DNA from: Devosia sp. 2618
Lineage (GTDB): Bacteria > Pseudomonadota > Alphaproteobacteria > Rhizobiales > Devosiaceae
DNA length: 64,000 bases
Assembly (NCBI RefSeq): GCF_040546815.1
Contig: NZ_JBEPOO010000001.1
Span: forward strand, 1,984,001-2,048,000
Direction of reading: 5' to 3'
Shown: piece after piece, positions 36,720 through 45,737 of the stretch
How positions within the stretch are numbered: position 1 is the first letter of the stretch
How the letters are laid out: each line of letters opens with the position of its first letter
Position numbers and translations under genes: made by a program
Notes under the pieces: model-generated
Seen by the model: only the letters and a program-made list of their open reading frames with translations
Told to the model about the DNA's origin: nothing
Database searches by the model: none

Positions 36720-38777
36720 CTATGTGACGGTGATCGCGCCTGTCGGCACGGGAGCTGCGGCAGTACCCGAGCCATTGATAGCGACGACAAAGCCGTAGAG
36801 AGTGCCGGCGCCTGCAGACACAGTGCGGTCGTCCACCACATTGGGCGGGCCGTACTCGACCGCCACCAGAGTTGCGCCGGTCATACTGTTGGTAGAATTC
36901 AGGTATAGGCGGGCGCCGACATAATTGGCGCTATTCGGCGCGGTCCAGTGGAACGTCACCTGCCCCGCTGCGCCAATCGCAGATACGCCGGTTACGACAC
37001 CGGGCGGCACGGGATCAGCGGTAGCGGTCCGAATGATGTCTGGGGTTCTTTCCGAGGCGGTGCCGCTTGACCATGTGCGTGCGCTAAACCGATAGGCCAC
37101 GCCATCGGCCAGATACATGCTTCGGACGGTGAGTTCCCCACCAACGCCGAGACGTGTTTGCACCTCACCGCCCGATACCTTCTGCCACTCCAGTTCGTAC
37201 TGGAAGGTTTCATCCTGAAAGGCGAACGACGCCTCGGCAAAGGCCGCCGTTGATCCGCCGCCGACATCCTCTTGGCGAATGGTGACATCAAACCCATCTG
37301 GCGCCGGAACGTCTTCACGTTCCACCGGCAGCACGTTGGCACCAGGTGCGCCTTCTTCGGTCGCCGCATTGAACGCGTAGAGGTTCGCAGGCACGACGAT
37401 ACCTTCGAACTCGTAAGTCAGATTACGCAAGGAAAGCGTCGGCCGACCAATGATCTCGATGACGGTCTCCGTCAGCCGAGGTGGACAGTGGATACGCACA
37501 AACCGGCGATACGGGACATTTCGGGCTGGTTCATAGTGGGCAAGGATTCTAACCCTTGGCGCATTGGCTCGGATGTAGGCGAGCTTCTGCATGCGGGAGA
37601 TGTGGTTGTGCCGCTGCACGGCCTGATTTTCGACGGTCTTGGTACGCTCATCATCGGTGGGATATGGCACACCGTAGATTGCTGCATCGGCGGTGTTAAA
37701 GCCCTTCTCAGGATCGGTGTAACGCCCACGCATAGCGAGCACGTTTGAAGCGCGCCGCTTGTTCGGATCGAAGCCTACCGAGATGAGATCGTTCGCAGTC
37801 AGGCGGATATCGGGCTCGACATATTCGCCAGCATGCACGCCGACTTTGCCATCGGCCCGCTCGTAGACCACCAGTTCGGCCGCCTGGTCCATCAGTCGGC
37901 CAACCTGCACCGGATCGTTATTCGCCCGGAACCAGAACCCCCCATGATAGCGGGGTTCGGGCTTGTCTTCGCGATTGAGCACGATCTGATCGGCGACTGC
38001 GGCTGCGCGAGCCCAGTCGGGATCATGCATGTCGCTGCGCTTGAGCTTCGCGCCAACCGGGTGCGTCATATGCCAGTATCGAAACACCGCGAGGTTTTCG
38101 CTATAGCCTGCTGCGCCGGTGCGCGGGTCAATCAGCCGGTCATGCCCCTCGCCAATCGCGGAATGCAGCGGCATGTGATTGGGAAACACCTTCTGAAGGT
38201 CTTCAGCCTTGACGCTTGCAACGCGCAGATAAACAGACGCCAGGCCATCCCCTCTGTGGTTCGCGGTCCAGATCGAAGGAAAGGCTGAAACGAGTGCCGC
38301 ATAGGCTGTGCTGGCATTGTTGCCGAGGCGCGTATCAATGCGGACCTTGCTATTTTCGTTCAGCACAAAGTGCTTGGGGGTGGTCACAGAGGTCCCGGTT
38401 AGCGTCACCTTCTCATCGTGCAGATAGTGAGTGTTGAAGCCACGAATGTGGTGCGCCGCCCAGACGATAACGTGGTGAGCAGTTCCTTTTTTCTCCTCTA
38501 GAAAGGCGTAGTCGCCCGCCTTCTTGTTCCTGCCCAGAACGTAGGCCAGTGACGGCACCGACTGCTTGAGGTTGTATTTTCCATCCTCGGGCTTTGGCGC
38601 GGACGTGCTTGGAGCGAAGGCGGCCGACAGCAGGTACGCGCCACCAGCCAGCAGCAGGTAAGACGCGCCGAGCGCGATCGCCCCCACTGTAGCGCCGAAC
38701 GCCAGCCCCGACAGTCCGAGACCGATCAGCGCGTTGGAAATCCACGGCACCAAGGCCGTCGCAAGAAGTTGTGGCAT
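36720..38777 (-). CDS. Phage tail tip/host specificity protein (J-like)
   Basis: 685 residues. A hydrophobic N-terminal hairpin (about 10-55) precedes the conserved PSLAYVLGRNKKAGDYAFLE region. The central domain resembles the hub fold, and fibronectin type III-like repeats follow from about residue 500. It forms the tip complex with the genes just upstream and probably contacts the receptor with the fibre. Confidence 0.82.
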   Translation of the reverse strand: MPQLLATALVPWISNALIGLGLSGLAFGATVGAIALGASYLLLAGGAYLLSAAFAPSTSAPKPEDGKYNLKQSVPSLAYVLGRNKKAGDYAFLEEKKGTAHHVIVWAAHHIRGFNTHYLHDEKVTLTGTSVTTPKHFVLNENSKVRIDTRLGNNASTAYAALVSAFPSIWTANHRGDGLASVYLRVASVKAEDLQKVFPNHMPLHSAIGEGHDRLIDPRTGAAGYSENLAVFRYWHMTHPVGAKLKRSDMHDPDWARAAAVADQIVLNREDKPEPRYHGGFWFRANNDPVQVGRLMDQAAELVVYERADGKVGVHAGEYVEPDIRLTANDLISVGFDPNKRRASNVLAMRGRYTDPEKGFNTADAAIYGVPYPTDDERTKTVENQAVQRHNHISRMQKLAYIRANAPRVRILAHYEPARNVPYRRFVRIHCPPRLTETVIEIIGRPTLSLRNLTYEFEGIVVPANLYAFNAATEEGAPGANVLPVEREDVPAPDGFDVTIRQEDVGGGSTAAFAEASFAFQDETFQYELEWQKVSGGEVQTRLGVGGELTVRSMYLADGVAYRFSARTWSSGTASERTPDIIRTATADPVPPGVVTGVSAIGAAGQVTFHWTAPNSANYVGARLYLNSTNSMTGATLVAVEYGPPNVVDDRTVSAGAGTLYGFVVAINGSGTAAAPVPTGAITVT

Positions 38778-38795
38778 GTCGGTTTCCTAGATGCG

Positions 38796-39311
38796 CTAGA
38801 CTCGCCACATCGCGATTGGCTTGGCCGCAAAGGGCACCCAGCCGTCGCCGCCACCCCACTTCACCAGCCAACGGAAGCCGTTCCAAATGGCGGACCATTG
38901 CCGCTTCTGGTCGTGCTGCGAGCCAATGACTGCGATACAGCCAAGCTCGGGCTCGTGGATCGGCTGGAGACCAGCATTGGCAGCACAGGCAGCGATATGG
39001 TTCGCAAGGCCACCACGGCGCTCTAGAAGGGCTGCGCAGCTATTCTCATCGTCATAGGTGCCGCGCCATTCAGCGCCCGGATCAGGATGGCCGTTGAGTG
39101 CCACCCAATCGGCAATCGACATGGAGCAGTCCGACTGCCCCCAAACATATGGTCGGCGCGTCAGAATGAAATCTTCCAGCCGGGAAAGACGTTCAATCAA
39201 CCCGTCTTCGCCATGGTGGCTGCGGATCGCCCGAACCGACCACATCGACATGATGGGGCGTTCTTCCGCCGCCTCGATCAGGGCGCGGGTGTCGTGTCTT
39301 GTCCAGTTCAT
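38796..39311 (-). CDS. Tail assembly protein, NlpC/P60-like (DUF6950 type)
   Basis: 171 residues. The likely catalytic cysteine is in YVWGQSDCSMSIADW. A histidine of an NlpC/P60 triad may be in the ANHIAACA region, but this is less clear. Its position between the small membrane protein and the J-like gene matches the lambda K-type peptidase that cleaves peptidoglycan or processes the tail tip. Confidence 0.7.
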   Translation of the reverse strand: MNWTRHDTRALIEAAEERPIMSMWSVRAIRSHHGEDGLIERLSRLEDFILTRRPYVWGQSDCSMSIADWVALNGHPDPGAEWRGTYDDENSCAALLERRGGLANHIAACAANAGLQPIHEPELGCIAVIGSQHDQKRQWSAIWNGFRWLVKWGGGDGWVPFAAKPIAMWRV

Positions 39312-39314
39312 GGG

Positions 39315-39473
39315 TTACCCGCGACGCTCGATGCGGTCGGCAACGGAAACCAGCATCATGCAAACCACGACGTGCAAGGCCGTCATCCATATCGGATCGG
39401 CCGGCATGCGCAAAAACAGGGGCGCGAGGACCGCGACGAAAACGGCCCAGTTCAGAGTTTCGCGGTTCATCAT
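39315..39473 (-). CDS. Small membrane protein in the tail module
   Basis: 52 residues from ATG at 39473, or 51 from 39470. Two hydrophobic stretches (WAVFVAVLAPLFL and WMTALHVVVCMMLV). GAGG precedes the start, which lies 4 bases after the upstream stop. Confidence 0.6.
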   Translation of the reverse strand: MMNRETLNWAVFVAVLAPLFLRMPADPIWMTALHVVVCMMLVSVADRIERRG

Positions 39474-39477
39474 TGCC

Positions 39478-40047
39478 TCAGGAGTATCGGGGCCAGACGA
39501 TGGTCTTGTCGGCCAGGCCAGGGATGCGTTCGGCAAAGCGGTCCGATGGCGCGCCGGGGTTTAGCACGGCTGAGCGCGCCCGCTGATCGACATCGGACAA
39601 CACCGCGCCGCTGGTCAGCGTGCGGAGGTCGAAGCGATTGCGGACTTCCAGCATGACAGTCGAGACGATCTGATCGCCAGACACGGTGTCGTCCATCGGC
39701 ATGTTGTCGATCGCGCCGGTAAAGCGCACCTCTGCGGGGCCAACGGGCTGGTCCCACTGATCACACGGCTGGATCAAGATTTGCACCGGGCTGTCGATGA
39801 CATTGCCCGCCTGCAGGTCGAAGTAAGCGAGGTCGGCAATCTCAGGCGCGATGCCCGACAGAGACAGTGTGAGCGTCGATGCCTCCGCGTTCAACGCGCT
39901 CTCGATCTGGTCCAGCCCGTCATTGAGCGTGGCGCCGGACCATATCTCACCATCAGCATCCATATACGGGCCAGAGCCGTCCCAAATCCTCATGGTCTTG
40001 GTCGGGAAGTCGAAGCGCACCAGCACGCGGATGGACTTGATGGTCAT
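39478..40047 (-). CDS. Phage tail protein, DUF2163-like
   Basis: 189 residues. It begins VLVRFDFPTKTMRIWDGSG and is beta-rich with TGAIDNMPMDD, similar to tail-tip subunits placed between tape measure and J in alphaproteobacterial phages and GTA-like elements. The assignment is by order and composition. Overlaps the upstream gene by ATGA. Confidence 0.6.
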   Translation of the reverse strand: MTIKSIRVLVRFDFPTKTMRIWDGSGPYMDADGEIWSGATLNDGLDQIESALNAEASTLTLSLSGIAPEIADLAYFDLQAGNVIDSPVQILIQPCDQWDQPVGPAEVRFTGAIDNMPMDDTVSGDQIVSTVMLEVRNRFDLRTLTSGAVLSDVDQRARSAVLNPGAPSDRFAERIPGLADKTIVWPRYS

Positions 40048-40775
40048 GCCACAAGCCCCAATGCCAGATCATTCCAGTAGTCGACGGCTTCGATGAAGGC
40101 GACGGAGGGGCGCGGCATACCAGCACCGGGGAACTCGATATCCATCTCCGTATCGCTCGCTAGGTGGCAAAGAATGGTCGGTCGGTCGGCCTCAAGCTGT
40201 GCGCTTGCGGGGATCGGCGCGCGAATGGCTGTCGAGATTTCCACCTGGAACACATCCCCCGCCGACTGCCCCAGTATCCGCCCGGTTTCATACATTGCGT
40301 GCTGGTAGCTGAAGCGAATACCCGATGCTGTTGGCGCATGATTAAGCCGCAGATGGATCACCGTGGAGCCCAGCGGCGCGAAGCTCGCCATCTCGATATC
40401 GATGTTGCCTTGCGAGTAGTGCGTACCATCTTCGAACGGCGTTCCGTCGTCGTGGAGCGTCAGCCTTGGAGCGAAGTCCTTAAATCCATCGGCAGCCCAC
40501 ACCCGCGATGCGCAGACCGGCACAGCAACCAGCCCGCTTGTTCCAGCCAGAGCGGTTCGGATCGCATTCCACGTCCTTGCTTGATCGAACTGCGTGGCCC
40601 TGCGGAACACAATGTTCTTCAGAGAGCCCTGCCAAAATCCGCGATCGCTGCGCGCTGATCGGCTGATTCCACCAAGAGAACGCCCGCCGGAGCGCGAGAA
40701 CGGCCGAGGATCAAAGGGCGACGATTGCGGAGTCAGGAGACCAGCCGGCCAGTGGATAATGTCCGGCATTGTCAC
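40044..40775 (-). CDS. Hypothetical tail-tip protein
   Basis: 243 residues; GTG at 40775 overlaps the tape measure stop, and ATG at 40769 is the alternative. Beta-rich, with no catalytic motif seen. By position it should be a distal tail subunit between tape measure and the DUF2163-like protein. Confidence 0.65.
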   Translation of the reverse strand: MTMPDIIHWPAGLLTPQSSPFDPRPFSRSGGRSLGGISRSARSDRGFWQGSLKNIVFRRATQFDQARTWNAIRTALAGTSGLVAVPVCASRVWAADGFKDFAPRLTLHDDGTPFEDGTHYSQGNIDIEMASFAPLGSTVIHLRLNHAPTASGIRFSYQHAMYETGRILGQSAGDVFQVEISTAIRAPIPASAQLEADRPTILCHLASDTEMDIEFPGAGMPRPSVAFIEAVDYWNDLALGLVA

Positions 40776-43111
40776 GTCCTGTAATCCCCACCACCACGCT
40801 GCTGCTGGTACTTGGCCAGAGCACTGGGGGCGGATTTGTTTGCCTGGTTCACCGAAGCTCCAACAATCGTTGGGGCTGCCGTCGCAACAACGCGGCCAGC
40901 CTCATCCCGCACAACAGCGGTGAGGAGTTCGTTGTCGAGCACGATATGAACGGCCATCTTCTGCTCTCCACCGCGCGCTTGCGGGATGGCGGGCATACGC
41001 AGATCAACTGGGATGCGCCGACCATCCGGCAACGGCACTGCTGCCTCTGGCCCTGCCTCACCAAAGATTGCCGCAGTGCGGGACACGCCGCCCTTGGCGA
41101 ACTGCCGCAGCGGCTGCGGGCGGCCATTCGCGGCGATGCCGCCCTTGGAAAAACCGAACAGCTTCATGAAATTGAAGCCGCCAGTCTGCATGCCGCCACC
41201 GATCAAGTTCAACCCGATGTTGAGAAGGTTCTTTCCCAGATCCTTCAGCATCGAGTTGAAGATCTCGCCGGCGTCTTTTCCTTCGAGGAACCCGTCAATG
41301 ATTGTATCCAGCATCTGCCTGCCAGCCTGTGCCAGTTCATCAGCCGACTTCTTGAGTAGACCTTGCGTTTCCGCCAGCCGCGCTGCTTCCGCAGTTGCGG
41401 TCGCATACCCGGCGGCCAGCTCAGCGATTTTCTCTCGCTGTTGCGGGCCAAGCTCTATGCCTGCCTTGGTGGCGGCGTTTTCCAGTTCCTGCTGGGCTGT
41501 AAGCTGTGCCTTAGCGAACCCGTAGTCGTTGAGCAGCGGGTTCAAAGCCGCCGTCAGCGCTGTTTCCTGCTTCAGCATTTCGATCTTGCGGGCGTAGCCA
41601 TCGAGATCGTCTTGGAATCGTTGCGTGGGCGACCTGCTTGAGCTGCCGCTGCCGCTGCCGGTCGGCTTAATCGGGACAACAGGACGCCCGTCATCCGAAA
41701 GATCCACGCGTTTCCTGTTCGCAAGTTGCTCCGCGCGCTGATCGGCAATGTTAGTGGCCGAACTCCGACCTGCGACTGCGGCCAGAGATGCTGCAGACGC
41801 CGCTTCTTTCGCCGCGTCGCGGAGCTGTAGAAACCAGCTTACAAGGCCTTGCACTTCTCCTACTACAATATCGAATTTTGGGTCTGCATCACCCATGGCC
41901 TGGATTGCTTCGCGTGCGAGTATTGCGTTGCCATGGCTGTCCAGCAGTTGTGCGATCAGGTCCTGGAATGCGGCCTCGACCTCAGGAGAAAAGACCCCCT
42001 TGGAGCCCTCTGCAAATTCCCTGAGCCTTTGAGCGGCCGCGTCTAGCGAGCCATCAGTCTCGATTGCAGCAGCATTGACGCTCTTTAATGCTGGGACCAA
42101 ATCCCCCAATGTGGTGTCAGTCTTCTTGTTCGAAATGTAGTCGATGATCTTGGCGATGTATTCGAGTTCGCGCGCCCCATCCTTGATGGTGCGTGCCAGC
42201 TCGTCACCGAGCCCCTTGAATACCTTTTCGAACCAGGCCTCGTCAGGAGCGTTCTTGATGGCGTCAGAGATCGATATCAGCGCTTCGGCAAGTGCCTGGC
42301 TTGATCCGACTGCCTTATCTGCCTTGCCGACAAAGGCGGTCACAGCGTCCTTTAGAAGTCCAAAACCGTCAGTGGCTGTAGCGGGCATTCTGCCCGCCTC
42401 ATCCCGTAGAATTTCCATCTGGCTGGTGACGCCGAACATCACGTCGGTGGTGATCTTGCCCTGCTCACCTAGCTTACGAAGTTCATTGACCGACACACCC
42501 ATGCTATCAGCTAGGGCCTTGGAAAGCCTGCCGCCAGACTGGATTACCGTGTTCAGGTTCTCGCCACGCAGCGAGCCCGAGGCCATGGCCTTGGACCAAG
42601 CATCCTGAACGGACTGTGCACGTTGCCCACGCACAGCGCCGACGACCAAGGCGTTGTTTAGCGTCTCTACGAGGTCCAACTGCTGCTGCGTGCTGTAGCC
42701 GAGCGCCGACAGAGCTTGCTGGTTTTGCAGGTATCCCTCTGCCGTCTGGGTCAGGCTGGAATAGGTACGGCGCGCCATCTCTGACAGGCGACCCATCACC
42801 GCGTTGCCGCGCTCTATTCCGCCAGCAGCGTTGCTGACGCGGCTATTAAGGTCGGTCCACGCTGAGGTCATTGCAATGATGGAAGTGGTAGTGAGCGCAA
42901 TGCCCAGAACGCCGAATGCGCGCCCCACCGTTCCGAAAGAGCCGACCATACGGCTTTCCATGCCCTTCGCAGAAGCGCTCAGGCTGTTGAACTTGCCCTG
43001 CATGGCGCGAACGCGCTTGTCGGTCTCGCCATTGGCCTTGGCCAGAGCGCGCTCATACTTCGTCGTGCTCGCCTCGAGAGAGACGATCAGCCGCTCAATA
43101 TCGGTTGCTAT
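40772..43111 (-). CDS. Tail tape measure protein, apparent ATA start
   Basis: About 779 residues if begun at ATA (43111); 743 from the first ATG at 43003. The N-terminal extension reads ATDIERLIVSLEASTTKYER, which is where homologous tape measures begin (M-A-T/E-D-I-E-x-L). AGGAGG ends 5 nt before the ATA, and a stop lies 3 codons further up, so no ATG, GTG or TTG is available near that site. The rest is helical, with hydrophobic segments (GVLGIALTTTSIIAMTSAW), and sets tail length. A G-to-A change is likely. Confidence 0.8.
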   Translation of the reverse strand: MATDIERLIVSLEASTTKYERALAKANGETDKRVRAMQGKFNSLSASAKGMESRMVGSFGTVGRAFGVLGIALTTTSIIAMTSAWTDLNSRVSNAAGGIERGNAVMGRLSEMARRTYSSLTQTAEGYLQNQQALSALGYSTQQQLDLVETLNNALVVGAVRGQRAQSVQDAWSKAMASGSLRGENLNTVIQSGGRLSKALADSMGVSVNELRKLGEQGKITTDVMFGVTSQMEILRDEAGRMPATATDGFGLLKDAVTAFVGKADKAVGSSQALAEALISISDAIKNAPDEAWFEKVFKGLGDELARTIKDGARELEYIAKIIDYISNKKTDTTLGDLVPALKSVNAAAIETDGSLDAAAQRLREFAEGSKGVFSPEVEAAFQDLIAQLLDSHGNAILAREAIQAMGDADPKFDIVVGEVQGLVSWFLQLRDAAKEAASAASLAAVAGRSSATNIADQRAEQLANRKRVDLSDDGRPVVPIKPTGSGSGSSSRSPTQRFQDDLDGYARKIEMLKQETALTAALNPLLNDYGFAKAQLTAQQELENAATKAGIELGPQQREKIAELAAGYATATAEAARLAETQGLLKKSADELAQAGRQMLDTIIDGFLEGKDAGEIFNSMLKDLGKNLLNIGLNLIGGGMQTGGFNFMKLFGFSKGGIAANGRPQPLRQFAKGGVSRTAAIFGEAGPEAAVPLPDGRRIPVDLRMPAIPQARGGEQKMAVHIVLDNELLTAVVRDEAGRVVATAAPTIVGASVNQANKSAPSALAKYQQQRGGGDYRT

Positions 43112-43120
43112 GATCGCCTC

Positions 43121-43384
43121 CTACGGGATCGTCACCAAGCCCTGTGGTACGAACCAGCCGTCCCAGAGATAGGTCTGCGTGCTGAGTGGACCGGAAGGCA
43201 ACTCAAGCTCCTGCATTCGCGCCCAGATGGCGTCTTTCTCGCTATCGGAGAGTTTGCCGGGTTCTTTCGGCGTGTTGGCCTTCACGTAGCCGTTCCAAGA
43301 CGCCCAGAACTTCCACATCGAGGTTCGGTCGACCTGCTCTGCGGTCCAACCCATGGCGGCGCCAGCGGCATAGATGCGCGACAT
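43121..43384 (-). CDS. Tail assembly chaperone, downstream part
   Basis: 87 residues (SRIYAAGAAMGWTAEQVDRTS). It lies between the GTA-gp10-like chaperone and the tape measure, the place of the lambda T part. The ATG has no ribosome site and the frame is open upstream into the previous gene, so it may be made mainly as a -1 frameshift fusion. Confidence 0.65.
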   Translation of the reverse strand: MSRIYAAGAAMGWTAEQVDRTSMWKFWASWNGYVKANTPKEPGKLSDSEKDAIWARMQELELPSGPLSTQTYLWDGWFVPQGLVTIP

Positions 43385-43410
43385 GCGGAACTTGCCATTT
43401 GGCAGGTCGT

Positions 43411-43791
43411 CTAGTCGTTCACCGTCCCCTGCGCCGCTGGATGCTCCCCCGGCGGCGATCCCGGCTGTTCTTCAGGTGCGCCCATGATCGCGACCTCAAG
43501 AATGCCGCGCGCAAATGAGGCGTTTAGCATGAGGTCCTGCGGGCGCCCCTGAACGTAGGTCTTGACCAGGGTCTGTGCTTTGGTCGGCTCAACGCCAGCG
43601 CCGATTAGTCCGAGGCGGATCGTGCCCGCCACATCCTCTAGGCGCCCTTGGTTTGTGGCGAGACGCGCGAGGATGACAAATGGACCAGCATTGCAAAGGT
43701 CCTGCAGTTCCGTGAGTTCACCCCAGCGGAGGGCGAACTCGTATGTTCCATCCGCCCAGTCTAGTGGCGGGGTCTTGCCTGACCTCGACAT
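43411..43791 (-). CDS. Tail assembly chaperone, GTA gp10-like (DUF3356 type)
   Basis: 126 residues. The core WADGTYEFALRWGELTELQD with IRLGLIGAGVEPTKAQTLV matches the gene-transfer-agent gp10 family. It guides tail tube assembly on the tape measure. The end of the gene contains G-runs (43450-43446 and 43429-43426) suited to frameshifting into the following gene. ATG overlaps the tail tube stop (TGATG). Confidence 0.78.
   Translation of the reverse strand: MSRSGKTPPLDWADGTYEFALRWGELTELQDLCNAGPFVILARLATNQGRLEDVAGTIRLGLIGAGVEPTKAQTLVKTYVQGRPQDLMLNASFARGILEVAIMGAPEEQPGSPPGEHPAAQGTVND
43446..43450 (-). promoter_or_regulatory. Candidate -1 ribosomal frameshift site
   Basis: On the minus strand CCG GGG GAG contains five consecutive G. 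A slip of one base back on GGG leads into an open frame running through GDGERLDDLPNGKFR into the next gene. A second G-run, CAG GGG, lies 17 bases further on. It is not a classic X XXY YYZ heptamer. Confidence 0.4.
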
Positions 43792-44255
43792 CAGGGCGTC
43801 TTAATGACTGAACTGCGAACCATTTCGCCATCAGACTGAAGCGAAAAATTGCCCGTGACGCGACCGGTGTTGCTTGGAGCGCCGAGTTCGGCACTTTCAA
43901 CGTGCATGAAGCCGAGCCAGATGATCGTTCGGAGTGTGAACTCCAATTCGACACGAACCGGCGTGGCGTCGGGGCTCTCTTGCGCGTCAAGCCAGGTATC
44001 GATGCTGGCCTCCGCGACGACGCCTTCACCGCCGATAGCCATACTCAGAGATGTAGCATCCCGGCCTACCCAGTCGACGGCCAATGGGTCATCGCAGTCC
44101 GGGATCATTATTTCCTCAAGCGCCTTGCTCAGCGTCAGCGTCTTAGAGCTGAGGCCGCACGGAGCGCCATAGACGATAGGATCGGAAGGGTTACTCGGGC
44201 GCTTGCCCAGCATGACGCGCAGCAGCCCGCCTTTGGTTGTTTCCGGCTTGGCCAT
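43791..44255 (-). CDS. Phage tail tube (major tail) protein
   Basis: 154 residues. Starts at MAKPETTKGG, with GGAGG 5 nt upstream; an ATG at 44267 is also in frame. Beta-rich, with VGRDATSLSMAIGGEGVVAE and a C-terminal RVTGNFSLQSDG, as in HK97/GTA tail tube proteins. Position before the chaperones supports this. A terminator-like hairpin lies just before the start. Confidence 0.75.
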   Translation of the reverse strand: MAKPETTKGGLLRVMLGKRPSNPSDPIVYGAPCGLSSKTLTLSKALEEIMIPDCDDPLAVDWVGRDATSLSMAIGGEGVVAEASIDTWLDAQESPDATPVRVELEFTLRTIIWLGFMHVESAELGAPSNTGRVTGNFSLQSDGEMVRSSVIKTP

Positions 44256-44267
44256 GTGGGCCTCCAT

Positions 44268-44290
44268 AAAAAAGACCGCCCAAGGCGGTC
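44268..44290 (-). terminator. Terminator-like hairpin before the tail tube gene
   Basis: On the minus strand GACCGCC-TTG-GGCGGTC is followed by six T. It sits inside the late operon, so it may attenuate or act as a processing site. Confidence 0.65.
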
Positions 44291-44299
44291 GGGTTAAAC

Positions 44300-44731
44300 T
44301 CAGGGTGTTTCGACTACGGCTGAGAACTGGATCACGCCGTGAGTAATGGCGGGATTGGGGTCGCGGAGGACACGCGTGATCTCGTGCCGGAAAACAACCA
44401 GTGCATTGACCGGCAATGTCAGGTCGACATCGTGCAGGGCGCGCTTCATCGCGCCGGTTATCTTGCGGCACTCGACCGAACCGAAGGCCTCGCCCGCGCC
44501 GCTCGACCAGACGTCGAACTGGATGGTGATTTCCTCGCCGTCCATGCAATCGAAGTCATCGGGGATCGATGTGCTCGGCCCCATGGAAATGTAGGGGAAC
44601 GCCACGTTCGGCGTGCCGTCTGTCTTCTCCGGCACCCGGTCGTAAATTCGCGTGCCCACCAAGCTCGTGACAGCCGGTGTCGCCCGCAGCCGGTTGATGG
44701 CCGCGAGGATCAGTTCATAGCTGGCGTCCAT
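44300..44731 (-). CDS. Tail completion/terminator protein, DUF3168 family
   Basis: 143 residues. The N-terminal helix SYELILAAINRLRATPAV, then VGTRIYDRVPE and ITIQFDVWSSGAG, match DUF3168 (gp17-like) proteins that close the tail end for joining to the head. Confidence 0.82.
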   Translation of the reverse strand: MDASYELILAAINRLRATPAVTSLVGTRIYDRVPEKTDGTPNVAFPYISMGPSTSIPDDFDCMDGEEITIQFDVWSSGAGEAFGSVECRKITGAMKRALHDVDLTLPVNALVVFRHEITRVLRDPNPAITHGVIQFSAVVETP

Positions 44732-44733
44732 TT

Positions 44734-45204
44734 TCAGCCCCCGGCCGCTGCGCGCTTTGCAGATTTGGTGATGGCGCGCGTCACGCGGCCCTTTGCCCGC
44801 TTTCGGGTGGCTCGATACGAGGGATAAAAGAACGGCTGCGCGGAAGTGCCTGGATGGCTTGATCCGGCGAACTGGCCGCCGTTCACTCGGGGCGAAGTGC
44901 CAAATTCCACAAAGCGTGCATAGAACGCGTCCCCGCCGCCGGCATAGACTGTGATCTGAAGATAGCCCGCGCCGCGACCGCTCGATTTCACCTTGCCGAG
45001 AACCATGGCGCCCTTTGGCGCGCCACCCCATGTCCATCCGATCGAATTAATCAGATCACCACTGTCCTGCGGTGCCAGAGACTTCGCCATCGCGACGATC
45101 TCCTCGGCGCTCTGGATCATCGCCTTGGAGATTTCTTCTTCGGCCAACTTGGGTAGTGCGGCCAGCTTGCGCTTGAGGCGGTCGAGCCCGATCACTTTCG
45201 CCAC
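44734..45204 (-). CDS. HK97 gp10-family head-tail protein
   Basis: 156 residues. The N-terminus GLDRLKRKLAALPKLAEE, then AKSLAPQDSGDLINSI and ARFVEFGTSP, are typical of HK97 gp10, a neck component. The C-terminus is very basic. Confidence 0.85.
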   Translation of the reverse strand: MAKVIGLDRLKRKLAALPKLAEEEISKAMIQSAEEIVAMAKSLAPQDSGDLINSIGWTWGGAPKGAMVLGKVKSSGRGAGYLQITVYAGGGDAFYARFVEFGTSPRVNGGQFAGSSHPGTSAQPFFYPSYRATRKRAKGRVTRAITKSAKRAAAGG

Positions 45205-45572
45205 TACGACACCTTGCCTTCAACCGCGATGAATTCGAGCCACTGGTTCTTCCCATCAGGGTCTGCCGGTGGCGAGGTGATAGCGAACACGCGATCGGCG
45301 TTTCGAGCATCGACCAATTGCCAGCCAGTCGTGATCTGGCGCGTCTGCGAAGTATTCCGCACAGTGACGATATAAGGCTGCTGACCGCTCAATCGGGCTG
45401 CAGTTACCTCCTCCCCACCAGTCCGAGGACGCATTCCAGCCGAAACCGGGAAAACGGTTTCGAAGTCGCCGTGCCCCGGCAGAGGATTGCCCCAGCCGTC
45501 GTCACCGGCAGATCTCTGCTGGCAGTGCAGGCGCTCGCGCAAAGCCCCTGCCCGGCGGAAGTTCTCGGCCAT
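45204..45572 (-). CDS. Phage head closure (head-tail adaptor) protein
   Basis: 122 residues. The opening NFRRAGALRERLHCQQRSA and the DARNADRVFAITS segment match the SPP1 gp16-like head completion family. ATG overlaps the neighbouring stop. Confidence 0.82.
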   Translation of the reverse strand: MAENFRRAGALRERLHCQQRSAGDDGWGNPLPGHGDFETVFPVSAGMRPRTGGEEVTAARLSGQQPYIVTVRNTSQTRQITTGWQLVDARNADRVFAITSPPADPDGKNQWLEFIAVEGKVS

Positions 45573-45575
45573 ATC

Positions 45576-45737
45576 CTATAGCACTCCGAGCAGACGAAGC
45601 ACGATCACCACCACGACCGTCCGAACAGCTGTGCGGGCCAGAATTCCGAACGTCTTGCCCACGAAGATCACCAAGTCGGGGCCACCGGCGCTTCGGTAAG
45701 CCGCATTAAAGCCTCCCGTCGGGCTCTCACGCGGCAT
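45576..45737 (-). CDS. 53-residue hydrophobic protein in the connector module
   Basis: A short gene below usual cut-offs. ATG at 45737 overlaps the end of the preceding gene by 11 bases, and the stop lies 4 bases before the head closure start. The sequence has a Gly-rich N-terminus and a hydrophobic C-terminal helix (TVVVVIVLRLLGVL). The tight packing supports it; no function is known. Confidence 0.5.
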   Translation of the reverse strand: MPRESPTGGFNAAYRSAGGPDLVIFVGKTFGILARTAVRTVVVVIVLRLLGVL

